In this document: one piece after another, positions 17,786 to 26,197 of the stretch
Layout: every line of letters begins with the position of its first letter
How positions within the stretch are numbered: position 1 is the first letter of the stretch
Source of the DNA: an uncultured Ruminococcus sp.
Lineage (GTDB): Bacteria; Bacillota; Clostridia; Oscillospirales; Ruminococcaceae
Reading direction: 5' to 3'
NCBI GenBank assembly: GCA_949291345.1
Contig: CASEVP010000016.1
Span: 1 to 40,855, forward strand
Length of the DNA stretch: 40,855 nucleotides
Position numbers and translations under genes: made by a program
The notes under the pieces: generated by a model
Database searches by the model: none
What the model was told of the DNA's origin: nothing
What the model saw: only the letters and a program-made list of their open reading frames with translations

Positions 17786-18601
17786 TTATAAAATTAGTCT
17801 GGGATGAAAGATAGCGTGATCCTGTGTGCCGCCAATGCCAATCATGGCGGAAGTAACGCGGCTTTTTCCGGTGGAACAATTTTGAATGCAAATTTCGTCC
17901 GGACGGAATAAGGGGATTAGTCCTTGAGCGTTGATCGTGGTACAGGGAATCAATCGATATCCTTTAAGAGAAGTGATGGGTTTATTTTGCAGGAGGGGTT
18001 CGATGGTGGATGAAGAACATACAATGACCGGTGTTCCCGAAAAAGTATCGATGAGATTATTTCCGGTATCGGCAAGTCCGGGAATACGTATGGTTTTTTC
18101 GCCCAATCGAATGAAGATTTGATAGCAGTTTTCGGTGTGAAGGCGACGATTACGAAAAATTGTGAAAAGATGTAGAAGAGAATAAGCAATTGTGGTGAAT
18201 AGAATTAGTTGAATCAGGGAAAAATCCAAATAGCAGATACTGTTTCCCCAGATTGCAAAACCGTTTCTGGTACAGCTGCCAATGGCGAGGAGAAGTCCTG
18301 CGAGAAGAAAATTGCACAGGAAAAACCAACTAAATTGGCATAACCAAACCGTTTTGTGCATACCGAATGCCATAGTAACAGAGAGTGCGGCGAAAAGGAG
18401 TTTACACAAAAATTGTAGAAAGAGGGGAATAGGTGGAAGAAAAATACACAGGGAAAATAGGCTGCTGCCTAGTGCAGCGAGAAGACATCGTCCCCGATGA
18501 AGGGGAGTATGTGAGAGATGTGCACAGGCACGGAGTAGAAAATAGTTGATGTACAGATTTTGTGCAAGGAGCACGTCAATGTAGATCACAGGCAAAAGCA
18601 T
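17786..18601 (-). CDS. spoIIGA: Sigma-E processing peptidase SpoIIGA
   Basis: SpoIIGA is the membrane aspartic protease that cleaves pro-sigma-E at the septum after a signal from the forespore (SpoIIR). Seen: five hydrophobic segments over residues 1-145 starting with [18 protein letters not shown], and a cytoplasmic protease domain with the active Asp178 in [10 protein letters not shown]. Length 271 as listed. The start is uncertain: ATG 18601 overlaps an AGAGGTGAT ribosome-site match and would leave a leader of about 7 bases, whereas GTG 18589 (giving MIYIDV, like the B. subtilis MKIYLDV) fits the site and the family better; TTG 18595 is a third option. The promoter at 18615-18648 has a 22-base spacer. 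Confidence 0.93.
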   Translation of the reverse strand: MLLPVIYIDVLLAQNLYINYFLLRACAHLSHTPLHRGRCLLAALGSSLFSLCIFLPPIPLFLQFLCKLLFAALSVTMAFGMHKTVWLCQFSWFFLCNFLLAGLLLAIGSCTRNGFAIWGNSICYLDFSLIQLILFTTIAYSLLHLFTIFRNRRLHTENCYQIFIRLGEKTIRIPGLADTGNNLIDTFSGTPVIVCSSSTIEPLLQNKPITSLKGYRLIPCTTINAQGLIPLFRPDEICIQNCSTGKSRVTSAMIGIGGTQDHAIFHPRLIL

Positions 18602-18614
18602 CACCTCTGGGGTT

Positions 18615-18648
18615 ATTATACGGCAGACAGCAATGCGGTTCGTGTCAA
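18615..18648 (-). promoter_or_regulatory. spoIIG-type promoter with 22-base spacer
   Basis: On the minus strand perfect TTGACA (18648-18643) and TATAAT (18620-18615) boxes are separated by 22 bases rather than 17. The B. subtilis spoIIG promoter, which needs Spo0A~P and sigma-A, is known for the same spacing. A 5-base inverted repeat TTCGT/ACGAA (18639-18643, 18649-18653) surrounds the -35. The plus-strand TGTCAAA here is one mismatch from the Spo0A box TGTCGAA; I see no perfect box. Confidence 0.75.
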
Positions 18649-18710
18649 ACGAATGCAGGGAAAAAATGTTTTTGCAGAGAAGAAAAAATGATGTGGAAAA
18701 CATCCGTTAA

Positions 18711-18741
18711 TTGGGGAAAAGCGGTGTGATTTTTACCCCAA
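18711..18741. repeat. Inverted repeat in the spoIIGA-adhE divergent region
   Basis: TTGGGGAAAA (18711-18720) faces TTTTACCCCAA (18731-18741), pairing except for one bulged A. Neither strand has a T run after the stem, so an operator or structural role is more likely than termination. Confidence 0.35.
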
Positions 18742-18792
18742 AAATGAGGAAATATCACGAGGAGAGACAATAGCAACAGAAGCGGCAGCTTC

Positions 18793-18822
18793 TTGACGGA
18801 ACGCTATGAAATATGGTATAAT
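18793..18822 (+). promoter_or_regulatory. Sigma-A promoter of adhE
   Basis: TTGACG (18793-18798) and a perfect TATAAT (18817-18822) are spaced by 18 bases, about 82 bases before the adhE start. I looked for a Rex operator (TTGTTAA-N4-TTAACAA type) over it and found none. Confidence 0.8.
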
Positions 18823-18903
18823 AGTGGCAGCAATAGTACGGATGTAGGGATCCCTGTTGCATGGTTGAGAAGCGTTCTGTCCTGAGTCAGAATAGGAGAA
18901 AAT

Positions 18904-21522
18904 ATGATGAATCAATATGCAAAAAATCAAGAGCAGTTGGTGGACGGTGTTCCCGCATTAGAGAAAAAGTTGGTACAAGTGCGTCGTGCACAGGAGCAGT
19001 TTGCTTCCTATACCCAGGAACAGGTAGACTGCATTTTTCATGCTGCGGCATTGGCAGCCAATCATGCCCGTCTGCCGTTGGCAAAAATGGCAGTGGAAGA
19101 AACAGGTATGGGTGTAGTGGAGGATAAAGTAATAAAGAACAACTATGCATCCGAATATATTTACCATGCATATCAGCATACCAAGACTTGCGGAGTAATC
19201 GAAGAAGATTCTGCCTATGGAACGATGAGAATTGCAGAACCGATCGGAGTGGTTGCTGCAGTAATACCGACAACAAATCCTACTTCGACAGCAATTTTCA
19301 AGGCACTGTTGTGCCTCAAGACCAGAAATGCAATTGTAATTTCACCACATCCTCGTGCGAAAAACAGTACCATTGCAGCCGCTAAAATTGTGCTGGAAGC
19401 GGCAGTAAAAGCTGGAGCACCGGAGAATATTATAGGCTGGATTGATGTACCTTCTTTGGAAATGACTAATATATTGATGCAGCAGGCAGATATTATTCTT
19501 GCAACTGGCGGACCGGGGATGGTTCGGGCGGCATATTCCAGCGGAAAACCTGCACTGGGTGTTGGTGCCGGCAATACACCGGCCGTGATTGATGTTTCCG
19601 CAGATATCCGAAAAGCTGTGAGCTCGATCGTACATTCGAAGACATTTGATAATGGCATGATTTGTGCGTCAGAGCAATCCGTAATTGTATTGTCAGAAAT
19701 ATATGATACAGTAAAAGCGGAATTCAAAAAGAGAGGCTGTTATTTTTTGACGTCGGAAGAGACCGAAAAAGTGCGAAAGACTATTCTTATCAATGGCGCG
19801 TTAAATAGTAAGATTGTAGGACAAAGAGCGTCTGTGATAGCAAAGCTGGCGGGCATAGAAGTACCGGAGGAAACGAAGATTATTATCGGAGAAGTGACTT
19901 CAGTAGATATCAGTGAAGAATTTGCCCACGAAAAATTATCACCTGTTCTGGCTATGTATCGGGTAGAGACCTTTGATGAAGCAATGGCATATGCCGATCA
20001 GTTGATCAAGGACGGCGGATATGGTCATACTGCATCTTTATATGTGGATGAAGTGGCGCATCGGGAAAAATTAGAGCAATTTGCTAAAAAAATGAAAACT
20101 TGCCGTATTGTGATAAATACGCCTTCTTCACAAGGTGGAATCGGTGACTTGTATAACTTTGATTTGGCACCATCCTTAACTTTGGGGTGCGGAAGCTGGG
20201 GTGGAAATTCTGTCTCGGAAAATGTGGGTGTTAAACATTTGTTGAATATCAAGACCGTTGCCGAGAGGAGAGAAAATATGCTGTGGTTCCGTACCCCTCA
20301 AAAGGTATACTTTAAGAAAGGCTGTTTGCCGTTGGCACTGCGGGAGATTGAAGAGGTACTGCATCGGAAACGGGCATTTATTGTTACTGATGCATTTTTA
20401 TTTCGGAGTGGTATGATGTCCTGTGTTACAAAGCCGCTGCAAAAAATGGGAATTCCTTATGAAATTTATGCCGATGTACAGCCGGATCCTACACTTTCGT
20501 GTGCAAGAGAAGGTGCAGAAAAAATGCGGGCGTTTGAACCAGATGTCATTATTGCACTTGGCGGCGGTTCTGCGATGGATGCAGCGAAAATTATGTGGGT
20601 GCTGTATGAGCATCCGGATGCAGAGTTTGCTGATATGGCAATGCGTTTTTTAGATATACGCAAGCGCGTGTATGCGTTTCCCACGATGGGAGAAAAGGCA
20701 TTTTTTATTGCTGTTCCCACTTCTTCTGGAACGGGATCAGAAGTTACGCCGTTTGCTGTTATTACAGACGAATCCAGTGGCACCAAATATCCGCTGGCAG
20801 ATTACCAGCTTTTGCCTAATATGGCAATTATTGATACAGATCTAATGATGTCCCAGCCAAAAGGGCTGACCGCTGCATCGGGAATTGATGCGATGACGCA
20901 TGCATTGGAAGCATATGCTTCAGTAATGGCAACTGATTATACCGATGGTATGGCGCTGCAAGCATTGAAAAATATTTTTGAATACTTGCCAGAGTGTTAT
21001 GAAAACGGTGCAAATGCACCATTTGCGAGAGAAAAGATGGCAAATGCATCTACAATGGCCGGAATGGCATTTGCCAATGCATTTCTGGGTGTTTGTCACT
21101 CTATGGCGCATAAATTGGGTGCATTTCATCATCTGCCACATGGGGTTGCTAATGCCATTTTGATTACGGAGGTCATGCGATATAATATTGCAGAAGCACC
21201 GCAAAAGATGGGCACTTTTTCGCAGTATTCTTATCCGAATGCTTTGGAGCGATATTGTGAGTGTGCACGCTATGTAGGTGTTACTGGAAATACCAATAAG
21301 GAGATATTTGAAAACTTTATTGCAAAAATTGATGAACTAAAACAAATGGTAGGCATACGTAAGACAATACGTGAATACGGCATTAGTGAGGAAGCATTTT
21401 TGTCGTCACTGGACGATATGTGTGAACAGGCATTTGATGATCAGTGTACCGGAGCCAATCCCCGTTATCCGCTTATATCAGAGATTCGGGAGATGTATTG
21501 CAAGGCATATTATGGTAGATAA
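18904..21522 (+). CDS. adhE: Bifunctional acetaldehyde-CoA/alcohol dehydrogenase
   Basis: AdhE reduces acetyl-CoA to acetaldehyde and then ethanol, reoxidising two NADH per acetyl-CoA in fermentation; it forms cytosolic spirosomes. The 872-residue length is typical. The N-terminal CoA-acylating aldehyde dehydrogenase domain (about 1-440) has TGGPGMVRAAYSSGKPALGVG and the catalytic Cys254 in FDNGMICASEQS. The C-terminal iron-dependent alcohol dehydrogenase domain (about 450-872) has LGGGSAMDAAKIMW, PTSSGTGSEVTPF and iron-binding His residues in CHSMAHKLGAFHHLPHG from about 731. AGGAG lies 6 bases before ATG 18904 (a second ATG follows directly). A kinase-like gene follows 15 bases downstream. 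Confidence 0.98.
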   Translation: MMNQYAKNQEQLVDGVPALEKKLVQVRRAQEQFASYTQEQVDCIFHAAALAANHARLPLAKMAVEETGMGVVEDKVIKNNYASEYIYHAYQHTKTCGVIEEDSAYGTMRIAEPIGVVAAVIPTTNPTSTAIFKALLCLKTRNAIVISPHPRAKNSTIAAAKIVLEAAVKAGAPENIIGWIDVPSLEMTNILMQQADIILATGGPGMVRAAYSSGKPALGVGAGNTPAVIDVSADIRKAVSSIVHSKTFDNGMICASEQSVIVLSEIYDTVKAEFKKRGCYFLTSEETEKVRKTILINGALNSKIVGQRASVIAKLAGIEVPEETKIIIGEVTSVDISEEFAHEKLSPVLAMYRVETFDEAMAYADQLIKDGGYGHTASLYVDEVAHREKLEQFAKKMKTCRIVINTPSSQGGIGDLYNFDLAPSLTLGCGSWGGNSVSENVGVKHLLNIKTVAERRENMLWFRTPQKVYFKKGCLPLALREIEEVLHRKRAFIVTDAFLFRSGMMSCVTKPLQKMGIPYEIYADVQPDPTLSCAREGAEKMRAFEPDVIIALGGGSAMDAAKIMWVLYEHPDAEFADMAMRFLDIRKRVYAFPTMGEKAFFIAVPTSSGTGSEVTPFAVITDESSGTKYPLADYQLLPNMAIIDTDLMMSQPKGLTAASGIDAMTHALEAYASVMATDYTDGMALQALKNIFEYLPECYENGANAPFAREKMANASTMAGMAFANAFLGVCHSMAHKLGAFHHLPHGVANAILITEVMRYNIAEAPQKMGTFSQYSYPNALERYCECARYVGVTGNTNKEIFENFIAKIDELKQMVGIRKTIREYGISEEAFLSSLDDMCEQAFDDQCTGANPRYPLISEIREMYCKAYYGR

Positions 21523-21537
21523 AGGAGAAAAAGGATA

Positions 21538-22278
21538 ATGGAACCGCTTTTAGAAGGAATGGAAAAGACCAGCTATCGTGAAGGCAATACCAGAATCAAG
21601 ATATTTGGCAGGGATTATAAAAAGTCGGATATTTTGAATGAGGCACTCAACCAAGCAAGAGTGGAGGAGACTGGGCTGCGGATCCCAAAACTATTGGAAG
21701 TGAAGAAGATTGAAGGAAAATGGGCGATTGTTACAGAATTTGTAGAAGGAGAAACGCTGCAGTCACTCATGGAATTGCATCCTGAGCAGCTGGAGAACTA
21801 TATGGAACAGTTTGTACTGCTGCAAAAGGAAATTCAAAGCAAACGCTCGCCTTTACTGACAAACCTCAAGGATAAGATGAATCGTAAAATCAGTCAGTCT
21901 GGTTTGGATGCTACTATACGCTATGATCTGCATACGAGACTAAATGCAATGCCGGATCATATTAAGGTTTGCCATGGGGATTTTAATCCCAGTAATGTTA
22001 TCGTAGATAAAGACGGCAGATTGTATGTCATAGATTGGTCGCATGCTACTCAGGGGAATGGAAGTGCAGATGCAGCAAGAACGTATCTAATGTTTCGACT
22101 GAATGGAAAGGCGGAATGGGCAGAGATGTATTTGAAACTGTTTTGTGATATGAATGATGTGGCGAAACAGTATGTATCGCAATGGATGCCAATTGTGGCA
22201 GCATCACAAATGGCAAAACATAATCCTCAAGAGCGAGAATTTTTAATGCGATGGGTTAATGTATTTGACTACCAATGA
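21538..22278 (+). CDS. APH/choline-kinase-fold phosphotransferase, substrate unknown
   Basis: The 246-residue protein has the aminoglycoside-phosphotransferase-like kinase fold. Seen: the hinge-type stretch AIVTEFVEGETL (about 63-74), the catalytic loop HGDFNPSN at 146-153 (Asp148, Asn153) and the metal-binding Asp166 in VIDWSHA. The N-lobe Lys in IKIFG (about residue 21) may hold ATP. It is followed by a helical C-lobe. It starts 15 bases after adhE with a GGAGAAAAAGG site and has no promoter of its own, so it is co-transcribed with adhE. Resistance is unlikely in this housekeeping context; a small-molecule kinase is more probable. Substrate unknown. Confidence 0.82.
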   Translation: MEPLLEGMEKTSYREGNTRIKIFGRDYKKSDILNEALNQARVEETGLRIPKLLEVKKIEGKWAIVTEFVEGETLQSLMELHPEQLENYMEQFVLLQKEIQSKRSPLLTNLKDKMNRKISQSGLDATIRYDLHTRLNAMPDHIKVCHGDFNPSNVIVDKDGRLYVIDWSHATQGNGSADAARTYLMFRLNGKAEWAEMYLKLFCDMNDVAKQYVSQWMPIVAASQMAKHNPQEREFLMRWVNVFDYQ

Positions 22279-22288
22279 TATAATAAAA

Positions 22289-22331
22289 AAAGGCAAATAC
22301 CGAACGAAAAAAGGTACGGTATTTGCCTTTT
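22289..22331. terminator. Bidirectional terminator between the adhE operon and prfB
   Basis: AAAGGCAAATACCG (22289-22302) pairs with CGGTATTTGCCTTT (22317-22330), with A/T runs outside on both strands. It can stop both the adhE operon and prfB. The 22332-22483 stretch beyond it is AT-rich with nothing else I can identify. Confidence 0.88.
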
Positions 22332-22483
22332 ATTTTACTGCTAATGATCACATAAAGCCCATCATTATTTATGTTATATTTGCTTATGCGCCAATATGTT
22401 TTTTGCCATTTTTGTGCTTTCTAAAGTAAAATTCAGATATACATAATTTTTATTTGGGATTGCTGCTTGTTTTATTTTATAAA

Positions 22484-23602
22484 TTATTTTTGCAGTGTGC
22501 CGGCGGAAAGCGCTTTTAAATAAGCATTGATGAAACCGTCGATATCACCGTCCATGACAGCTTGGATGTTACCATTTTCAAATCCAGTGCGGTGATCCTT
22601 TACTAGTGTATAGGGCATGAAAACATAAGAGCGGATCTGCGCACCCCATGCGATTTCCTTTTGTACTCCTTTAATATCGGCAATTTTGTCGAGATGTTCT
22701 CGTTCTTTGATCTCTACCAGTTTTGCACGTAACATCTTCATTGCGTAGTCTTTATTTTGAAACTGGCTTCTCTGTGTCTGGCATGAAACTACGATTCCAG
22801 TGGGCAAGTGTGTCAGACGAACGGCGGAACTGGTCTTGTTAATATGTTGGCCACCTGCACCGCTGGAGCGAAATACATCCATTTTGATATCTTCCGGACG
22901 GATGTCCACTTCCATGGAGTCATCAATTTCCGGCATGACTTCCAGTGCCGCAAATGAAGTGTGCCGGCGACCGGAAGAGTCAAAGGGTGATACACGAACC
23001 AGACGATGTACGCCCGATTCAGATTTCAAAAAGCCATATGCATTTTCGCCTGAGATGAGAATAGAGGCACTTTTTAGTCCTGCTTCATCGCCATCCAGAT
23101 AGTCCAAAAGCTCTACTTTGTAGTTGTGCCGTTCAGCCCAACGGTGGTACATACGATAAAGCATTTCTGCCCAATCCTGCGCTTCTGTGCCGCCGGCACC
23201 TGCATGGAATGTGAGGATTGCATTTGAACTGTCATATTCTCCTGTGAGCAAAGAGGAGAGTTTAAGAGATTCTAGTTCTTTGATAAATTTGTCCGCCTCT
23301 TCGTTGATCTCCGCATTTGATTCTTCCTCACCCTCTTCAATGGTCAGTTCAATCAGTGTGAGAATGTCATCAAGAGTTTCATTCATTTGGTTGTACATGT
23401 TAATCTTGTTTTCCAGTGCTTTGGATTCTTGCAGTACTTTCTGCGAGTTTTCCAGGTCATCCCAGAATCCCGGTTCTGCCACTTGTTTTTGTAATGTATC
23501 ATATCGTGCCTTGGCTTTTTCAATCCCTAACACTTCGTATAATTCTTTTAAGTCTTTGCGGTAATCATTCATTGTTACACGCAATTCATCTAATAATATC
23601 AT
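22484..23602 (-). CDS. prfB: Peptide chain release factor 2, no frameshift site
   Basis: RF2 releases the finished protein at UAA and UGA codons. The 372-residue sequence has the N-terminal helical domain (with the FWDD motif near residue 50), a central domain with the codon-recognition region, and the peptidyl-hydrolysis GGQ in SSGAGGQHINKTSSAVR (about residues 250-266). The frame is continuous from ATG 23602: the in-frame UGA with CUUUGAC slippery sequence, seen near codon 25 in most bacteria, is absent, so the usual autoregulation is lost. AAAAAAGGAG precedes the ATG. The promoter is not clear; a TATAAT at 23678-23673 (minus) has only a poor -35. Confidence 0.97.
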   Translation of the reverse strand: MILLDELRVTMNDYRKDLKELYEVLGIEKAKARYDTLQKQVAEPGFWDDLENSQKVLQESKALENKINMYNQMNETLDDILTLIELTIEEGEEESNAEINEEADKFIKELESLKLSSLLTGEYDSSNAILTFHAGAGGTEAQDWAEMLYRMYHRWAERHNYKVELLDYLDGDEAGLKSASILISGENAYGFLKSESGVHRLVRVSPFDSSGRRHTSFAALEVMPEIDDSMEVDIRPEDIKMDVFRSSGAGGQHINKTSSAVRLTHLPTGIVVSCQTQRSQFQNKDYAMKMLRAKLVEIKEREHLDKIADIKGVQKEIAWGAQIRSYVFMPYTLVKDHRTGFENGNIQAVMDGDIDGFINAYLKALSAGTLQK

Positions 23603-23861
23603 GCAAACTTCTCCTTTTTTAGTTTCTGACAGATGTTAACATGTTCACATAAAATAGTAATGTACATGTTTGATTATACTTGTCATAAATTACGTTTTGG
23701 CAATTTACCAATTGACGGAGAATGCTGCATATATTTGCCTTGTCATCAATCAATTGGTACTCAAAAACTGGCACATTTATTTTATGTAAACCGGATTTAA
23801 TTTTAGTATCTTCTTTATTATACTACAAAATTACAGGAGATGCAAATATTTTCTTTGGATA

Positions 23862-23890
23862 TTGAAAAAAATTTTCTGGTATGCTATAAT
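23862..23890 (+). promoter_or_regulatory. Promoter of the RING/zinc-ribbon membrane protein gene
   Basis: TTGAAA (23862-23867) and TATAAT (23885-23890) are separated by 17 bases, about 83 bases before the chosen ATG. The rest of the 23603-23972 gap holds only the weak prfB promoter candidate. Confidence 0.75.
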
Positions 23891-23972
23891 AAAAAGAGTA
23901 TTATATATTATATATAATTGTGTGTTTACTGTGCCGTTTTGGGATAGCATACAGAGAAAAGAGGGACATCAA

Positions 23973-25013
23973 ATGAAAATGCATATTGGAGAAACCTGTT
24001 TTTGCTGTGGAAAAGTGTTTCATGAGACGGATGATATTGTGGTTTGCCCAGAGTGTGGAACGCCCTATCATCGGGAATGCTGGAAACAAAATGGAAAATG
24101 TATTCATTATTCACTGCACGAGACGGGGCAAAGTTGGGTACCAGCCCGTAAGGAAAGCGAAAAGATTGCTCCGGTTTGCCCAAATTGTGGCGAAAAAAAT
24201 GAATTAGATGCAGTGAAATGCAGCCGCTGCGGTGTGCCGTTGGGAACGCATCTTTCAATACCGACGTGGGAAAAAGAAGCGAAAAAAAAGCGCGAACAGG
24301 AAGAACAGGAACAATCTCAAGAAAAACGTGAAAGCATATGGGAACGTATGAAGGAAACGGCAGAGCAGATGGACAGTTCTCCATACTGTGGTCTGGATGA
24401 AGATACAACACTGGGCGGAGAACGTTTGGGCGATGTTGCAGATTTTGTTAAGCAAAATACGCTTTATTATATGCCGAAATTCTGTCGCTTTCAGGCTGGG
24501 CATCGAATTTCACTGAATTTTCCGTGTTTGTTTTTTCCACAGTTTTACTTTGCAAACCGAAAAATGTGGGGATTGGCTATCGTATTGGTTGCGTTTTTAA
24601 GCATATTGCGTATTCCACAAATGCTGATGGCACTACTGGAAAGTTTGCCATTAATGCAGGAAATGTTGCAGGAAAACAATGATATGATGATGATAATGGA
24701 ACCGGTATTTCAGAATATGCTCACAAAGCTGGAGAATTGGCAGACAGTATTATATAATGCTTCAGTGATTTGCAGTTATCTAAGTATTTGTTTGGAAATT
24801 GTGTTTGCATTGCTGGGGAACTGGATATATTATCGTTTTGTTCTGCGTAAAGTGCATAAAATTTCCGGAGAGAAATTATCACCCGAAATGCGTCGCAGAA
24901 GATTGCAGGCAGAAGGTGGAACAAATGGGTGGCTGATACTGGGGGTTATTGCACTGCAGTATATTCTTATAGCAATTTTAAGTGCAGTTTTGTTGTTTAT
25001 ATTGATGTTGTAA
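23973..25013 (+). CDS. RING-like/zinc-ribbon membrane protein with DUF2628-like tail
   Basis: This 346-residue protein starts with a RING-like cluster (Cys12, Cys25, Cys28, His33, Cys36 and a CIH ending near 43-45; prokaryotic RING type), followed by a zinc ribbon with Cys69, Cys72, Cys83 and Cys86. A Lys/Glu/Gln-rich, probably coiled stretch (about 100-130) leads to a segment with NFPCLFFPQFYFANRKMW, reminiscent of DUF2628, and three to four membrane helices (about 200-225, 265-300, 318-345). ATG 23973 is chosen because GAGGG lies about 8 bases before it and the promoter sits upstream; the frame extends to 23862 but that codon lies in the -35 box. The function is unknown; an envelope sensor or scaffold is a guess. 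Confidence 0.8.
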   Translation: MKMHIGETCFCCGKVFHETDDIVVCPECGTPYHRECWKQNGKCIHYSLHETGQSWVPARKESEKIAPVCPNCGEKNELDAVKCSRCGVPLGTHLSIPTWEKEAKKKREQEEQEQSQEKRESIWERMKETAEQMDSSPYCGLDEDTTLGGERLGDVADFVKQNTLYYMPKFCRFQAGHRISLNFPCLFFPQFYFANRKMWGLAIVLVAFLSILRIPQMLMALLESLPLMQEMLQENNDMMMIMEPVFQNMLTKLENWQTVLYNASVICSYLSICLEIVFALLGNWIYYRFVLRKVHKISGEKLSPEMRRRRLQAEGGTNGWLILGVIALQYILIAILSAVLLFILML

Positions 25014-25117
25014 TGGAATGAAAAATGTGCATTCAAAAAACTACAGCCTTTTCGCATCATTTGTGAAAAGTGACGTAATATTTGGATGATTTCGAAAAAA
25101 ATTTTTTGGAAAAATGA

Positions 25118-25146
25118 TTGACAATCCGACGAAAATGTGGTAAAAT
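25118..25146 (+). promoter_or_regulatory. Promoter of rplU-prp-rpmA
   Basis: TTGACA (25118-25123) and TAAAAT (25141-25146) are separated by 17 bases, about 85 bases before the rplU start. Confidence 0.8.
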
Positions 25147-25152
25147 AAAAAA

Positions 25153-25228
25153 GCCGCATGTGTGTAGGTTTAAAACACGAGTGTGTACCCACCACAGCGA
25201 GTTTGATAGTAAAAGGCAGGTGCCAATG
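25153..25228 (+). ncRNA. Probable L21 leader (autoregulatory 5' UTR of rplU)
   Basis: The leader between promoter and rplU contains short pairing segments (GTGTGTAGG against the later CCACCACAG region) and a CCACAGCGAG stretch, as I recall for the L21 leader of Firmicutes, which is thought to let a ribosomal protein regulate the operon. I could not fold or align it, so the assignment rests on position and partial motifs; Rfam RF00559 would decide. Confidence 0.45.
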
Positions 25229-25231
25229 ATT

Positions 25232-25543
25232 ATGTACGCAGTAATTGAAACTGGTGGAAAACAGTATCAGGTAAAGGCAAACGATACCCTCTTTATTGAA
25301 AAGCTGAATGTAGAAGCTGTGGATAGCGTTGTGTTTGACAAGGTTGTTGCAGTCGGCGGTGAAGATGGTTTAAAGATCGGTACACCGTATGTTGCAGGCG
25401 CTTCTGTACGAGCTAAGGTTATCAAGAATGGTAAGGCAAAGAAGATCACAGTGATGACATATAAGCCGAAGAAGGGTGAGAAAAAGAAACAGGGTCATAG
25501 ACAGCCCTATACGCAGGTGCAGATTGAAGCTATTGAGGCATAA
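25232..25543 (+). CDS. rplU: 50S ribosomal protein L21
   Basis: L21 binds 23S rRNA in the large subunit. The 103-residue product begins [15 protein letters not shown] and ends with the RNA-binding [22 protein letters not shown] pattern (shown in part), both standard. ATG 25232 is preferred: AGGTG lies 9 bases upstream and other L21 proteins begin MYA; ATG 25226, two codons earlier, is only 3 bases from the site. It is the first gene of rplU-prp-rpmA; prp begins immediately after its stop codon. Confidence 0.97.
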   Translation: MYAVIETGGKQYQVKANDTLFIEKLNVEAVDSVVFDKVVAVGGEDGLKIGTPYVAGASVRAKVIKNGKAKKITVMTYKPKKGEKKKQGHRQPYTQVQIEAIEA

Positions 25544-25870
25544 ATGATTTCCGCACGTTTTTTCTATGCAGGAGAGGTGTGCAAGGGATGCACAATTAGC
25601 GGACATGCTGGTTATGCAGATGCCGGAAATGATGTGATTTGCGCTTATGCATCTTCGGCAGTGCAGACTGTGGCTAATTTGATGACAGAGGTGTTCCATC
25701 TGCCGGTTTCCGTGGAAGAAGAGGAAGATAATGCAGCGGTTGTGATACGATTGACAGGGAAAGATTCCACTGGAAATGCACAGCGGTTGTTTATCGGTTT
25801 GGAGATGCAGCTGTCAGAGCTTGCAAAGATTTTTCCTGCAAATATACAAATGATACACACGGAGGTGTAA
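25544..25870 (+). CDS. prp: Ribosomal-processing cysteine protease Prp
   Basis: Prp removes the N-terminal extension of ribosomal protein L27, an essential step in Firmicutes whose L27 carries it. The 108-residue protein has the catalytic His21 in SGHAGYA and Cys33 in [11 protein letters not shown], the arrangement known from Staphylococcus aureus Prp. It lies between rplU and rpmA, starts at the base after the rplU stop (ribosome site TTGAGG inside rplU), and ends 4 bases before rpmA. Its substrate motif is present in the adjacent rpmA, so enzyme and substrate agree. Confidence 0.95.
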   Translation: MISARFFYAGEVCKGCTISGHAGYADAGNDVICAYASSAVQTVANLMTEVFHLPVSVEEEEDNAAVVIRLTGKDSTGNAQRLFIGLEMQLSELAKIFPANIQMIHTEV

Positions 25871-25874
25871 AACA

Positions 25875-26156
25875 ATGTTAAAGATTAATGTACAATTTTT
25901 TGCACATAAGAAGGGTTCCGGTTCTACCAAGAACGGTCGTGATTCTGAATCGAAACGTTTGGGCGTAAAGCGTGCAGACGGTCAGTTTGTAAAAGCCGGA
26001 AACATTTTGGTTCGCCAGAGAGGTACCCACATTCATCCGGGTGCAGGTGTAGGTATCGGTTCTGATGATACACTGTTTGCAATGGTTGATGGTACCGTAA
26101 AGTTCGAGCGTGTTGGCCGTGATCGTAAGAAGGTCAGCGTATACGCTGCACAGTAA
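25875..26156 (+). CDS. rpmA: 50S ribosomal protein L27 with Prp-cleaved N-terminal extension
   Basis: L27 reaches into the peptidyl-transferase centre. The 93-residue product carries the extension [10 protein letters not shown] followed by [14 protein letters not shown]; the family cleavage site is after FFA, exposing a mature N-terminus needed for function. The [14 protein letters not shown] and DGTVKFER motifs are typical. GGAGG lies 8 bases upstream of the ATG at the end of prp. A terminator follows at 26198-26235. Confidence 0.98.
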   Translation: MLKINVQFFAHKKGSGSTKNGRDSESKRLGVKRADGQFVKAGNILVRQRGTHIHPGAGVGIGSDDTLFAMVDGTVKFERVGRDRKKVSVYAAQ

Positions 26157-26197
26157 CGAGTGACGGCAGATGGCCGTTTGACGTGAAGAACGATTGG

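Noticed and set aside
18700..18903. Rex operator in front of adhE
   Set aside because: I searched for TTGTTAA-N4-TTAACAA-like and TGTGA-N6-TCACA-like palindromes and found only partial matches such as separated GTGAT and ATCAC with wrong spacing.
21538..22278. Aminoglycoside resistance gene
   Set aside because: Only the general kinase fold is present; the gene is coupled to adhE and no mobile element is nearby.
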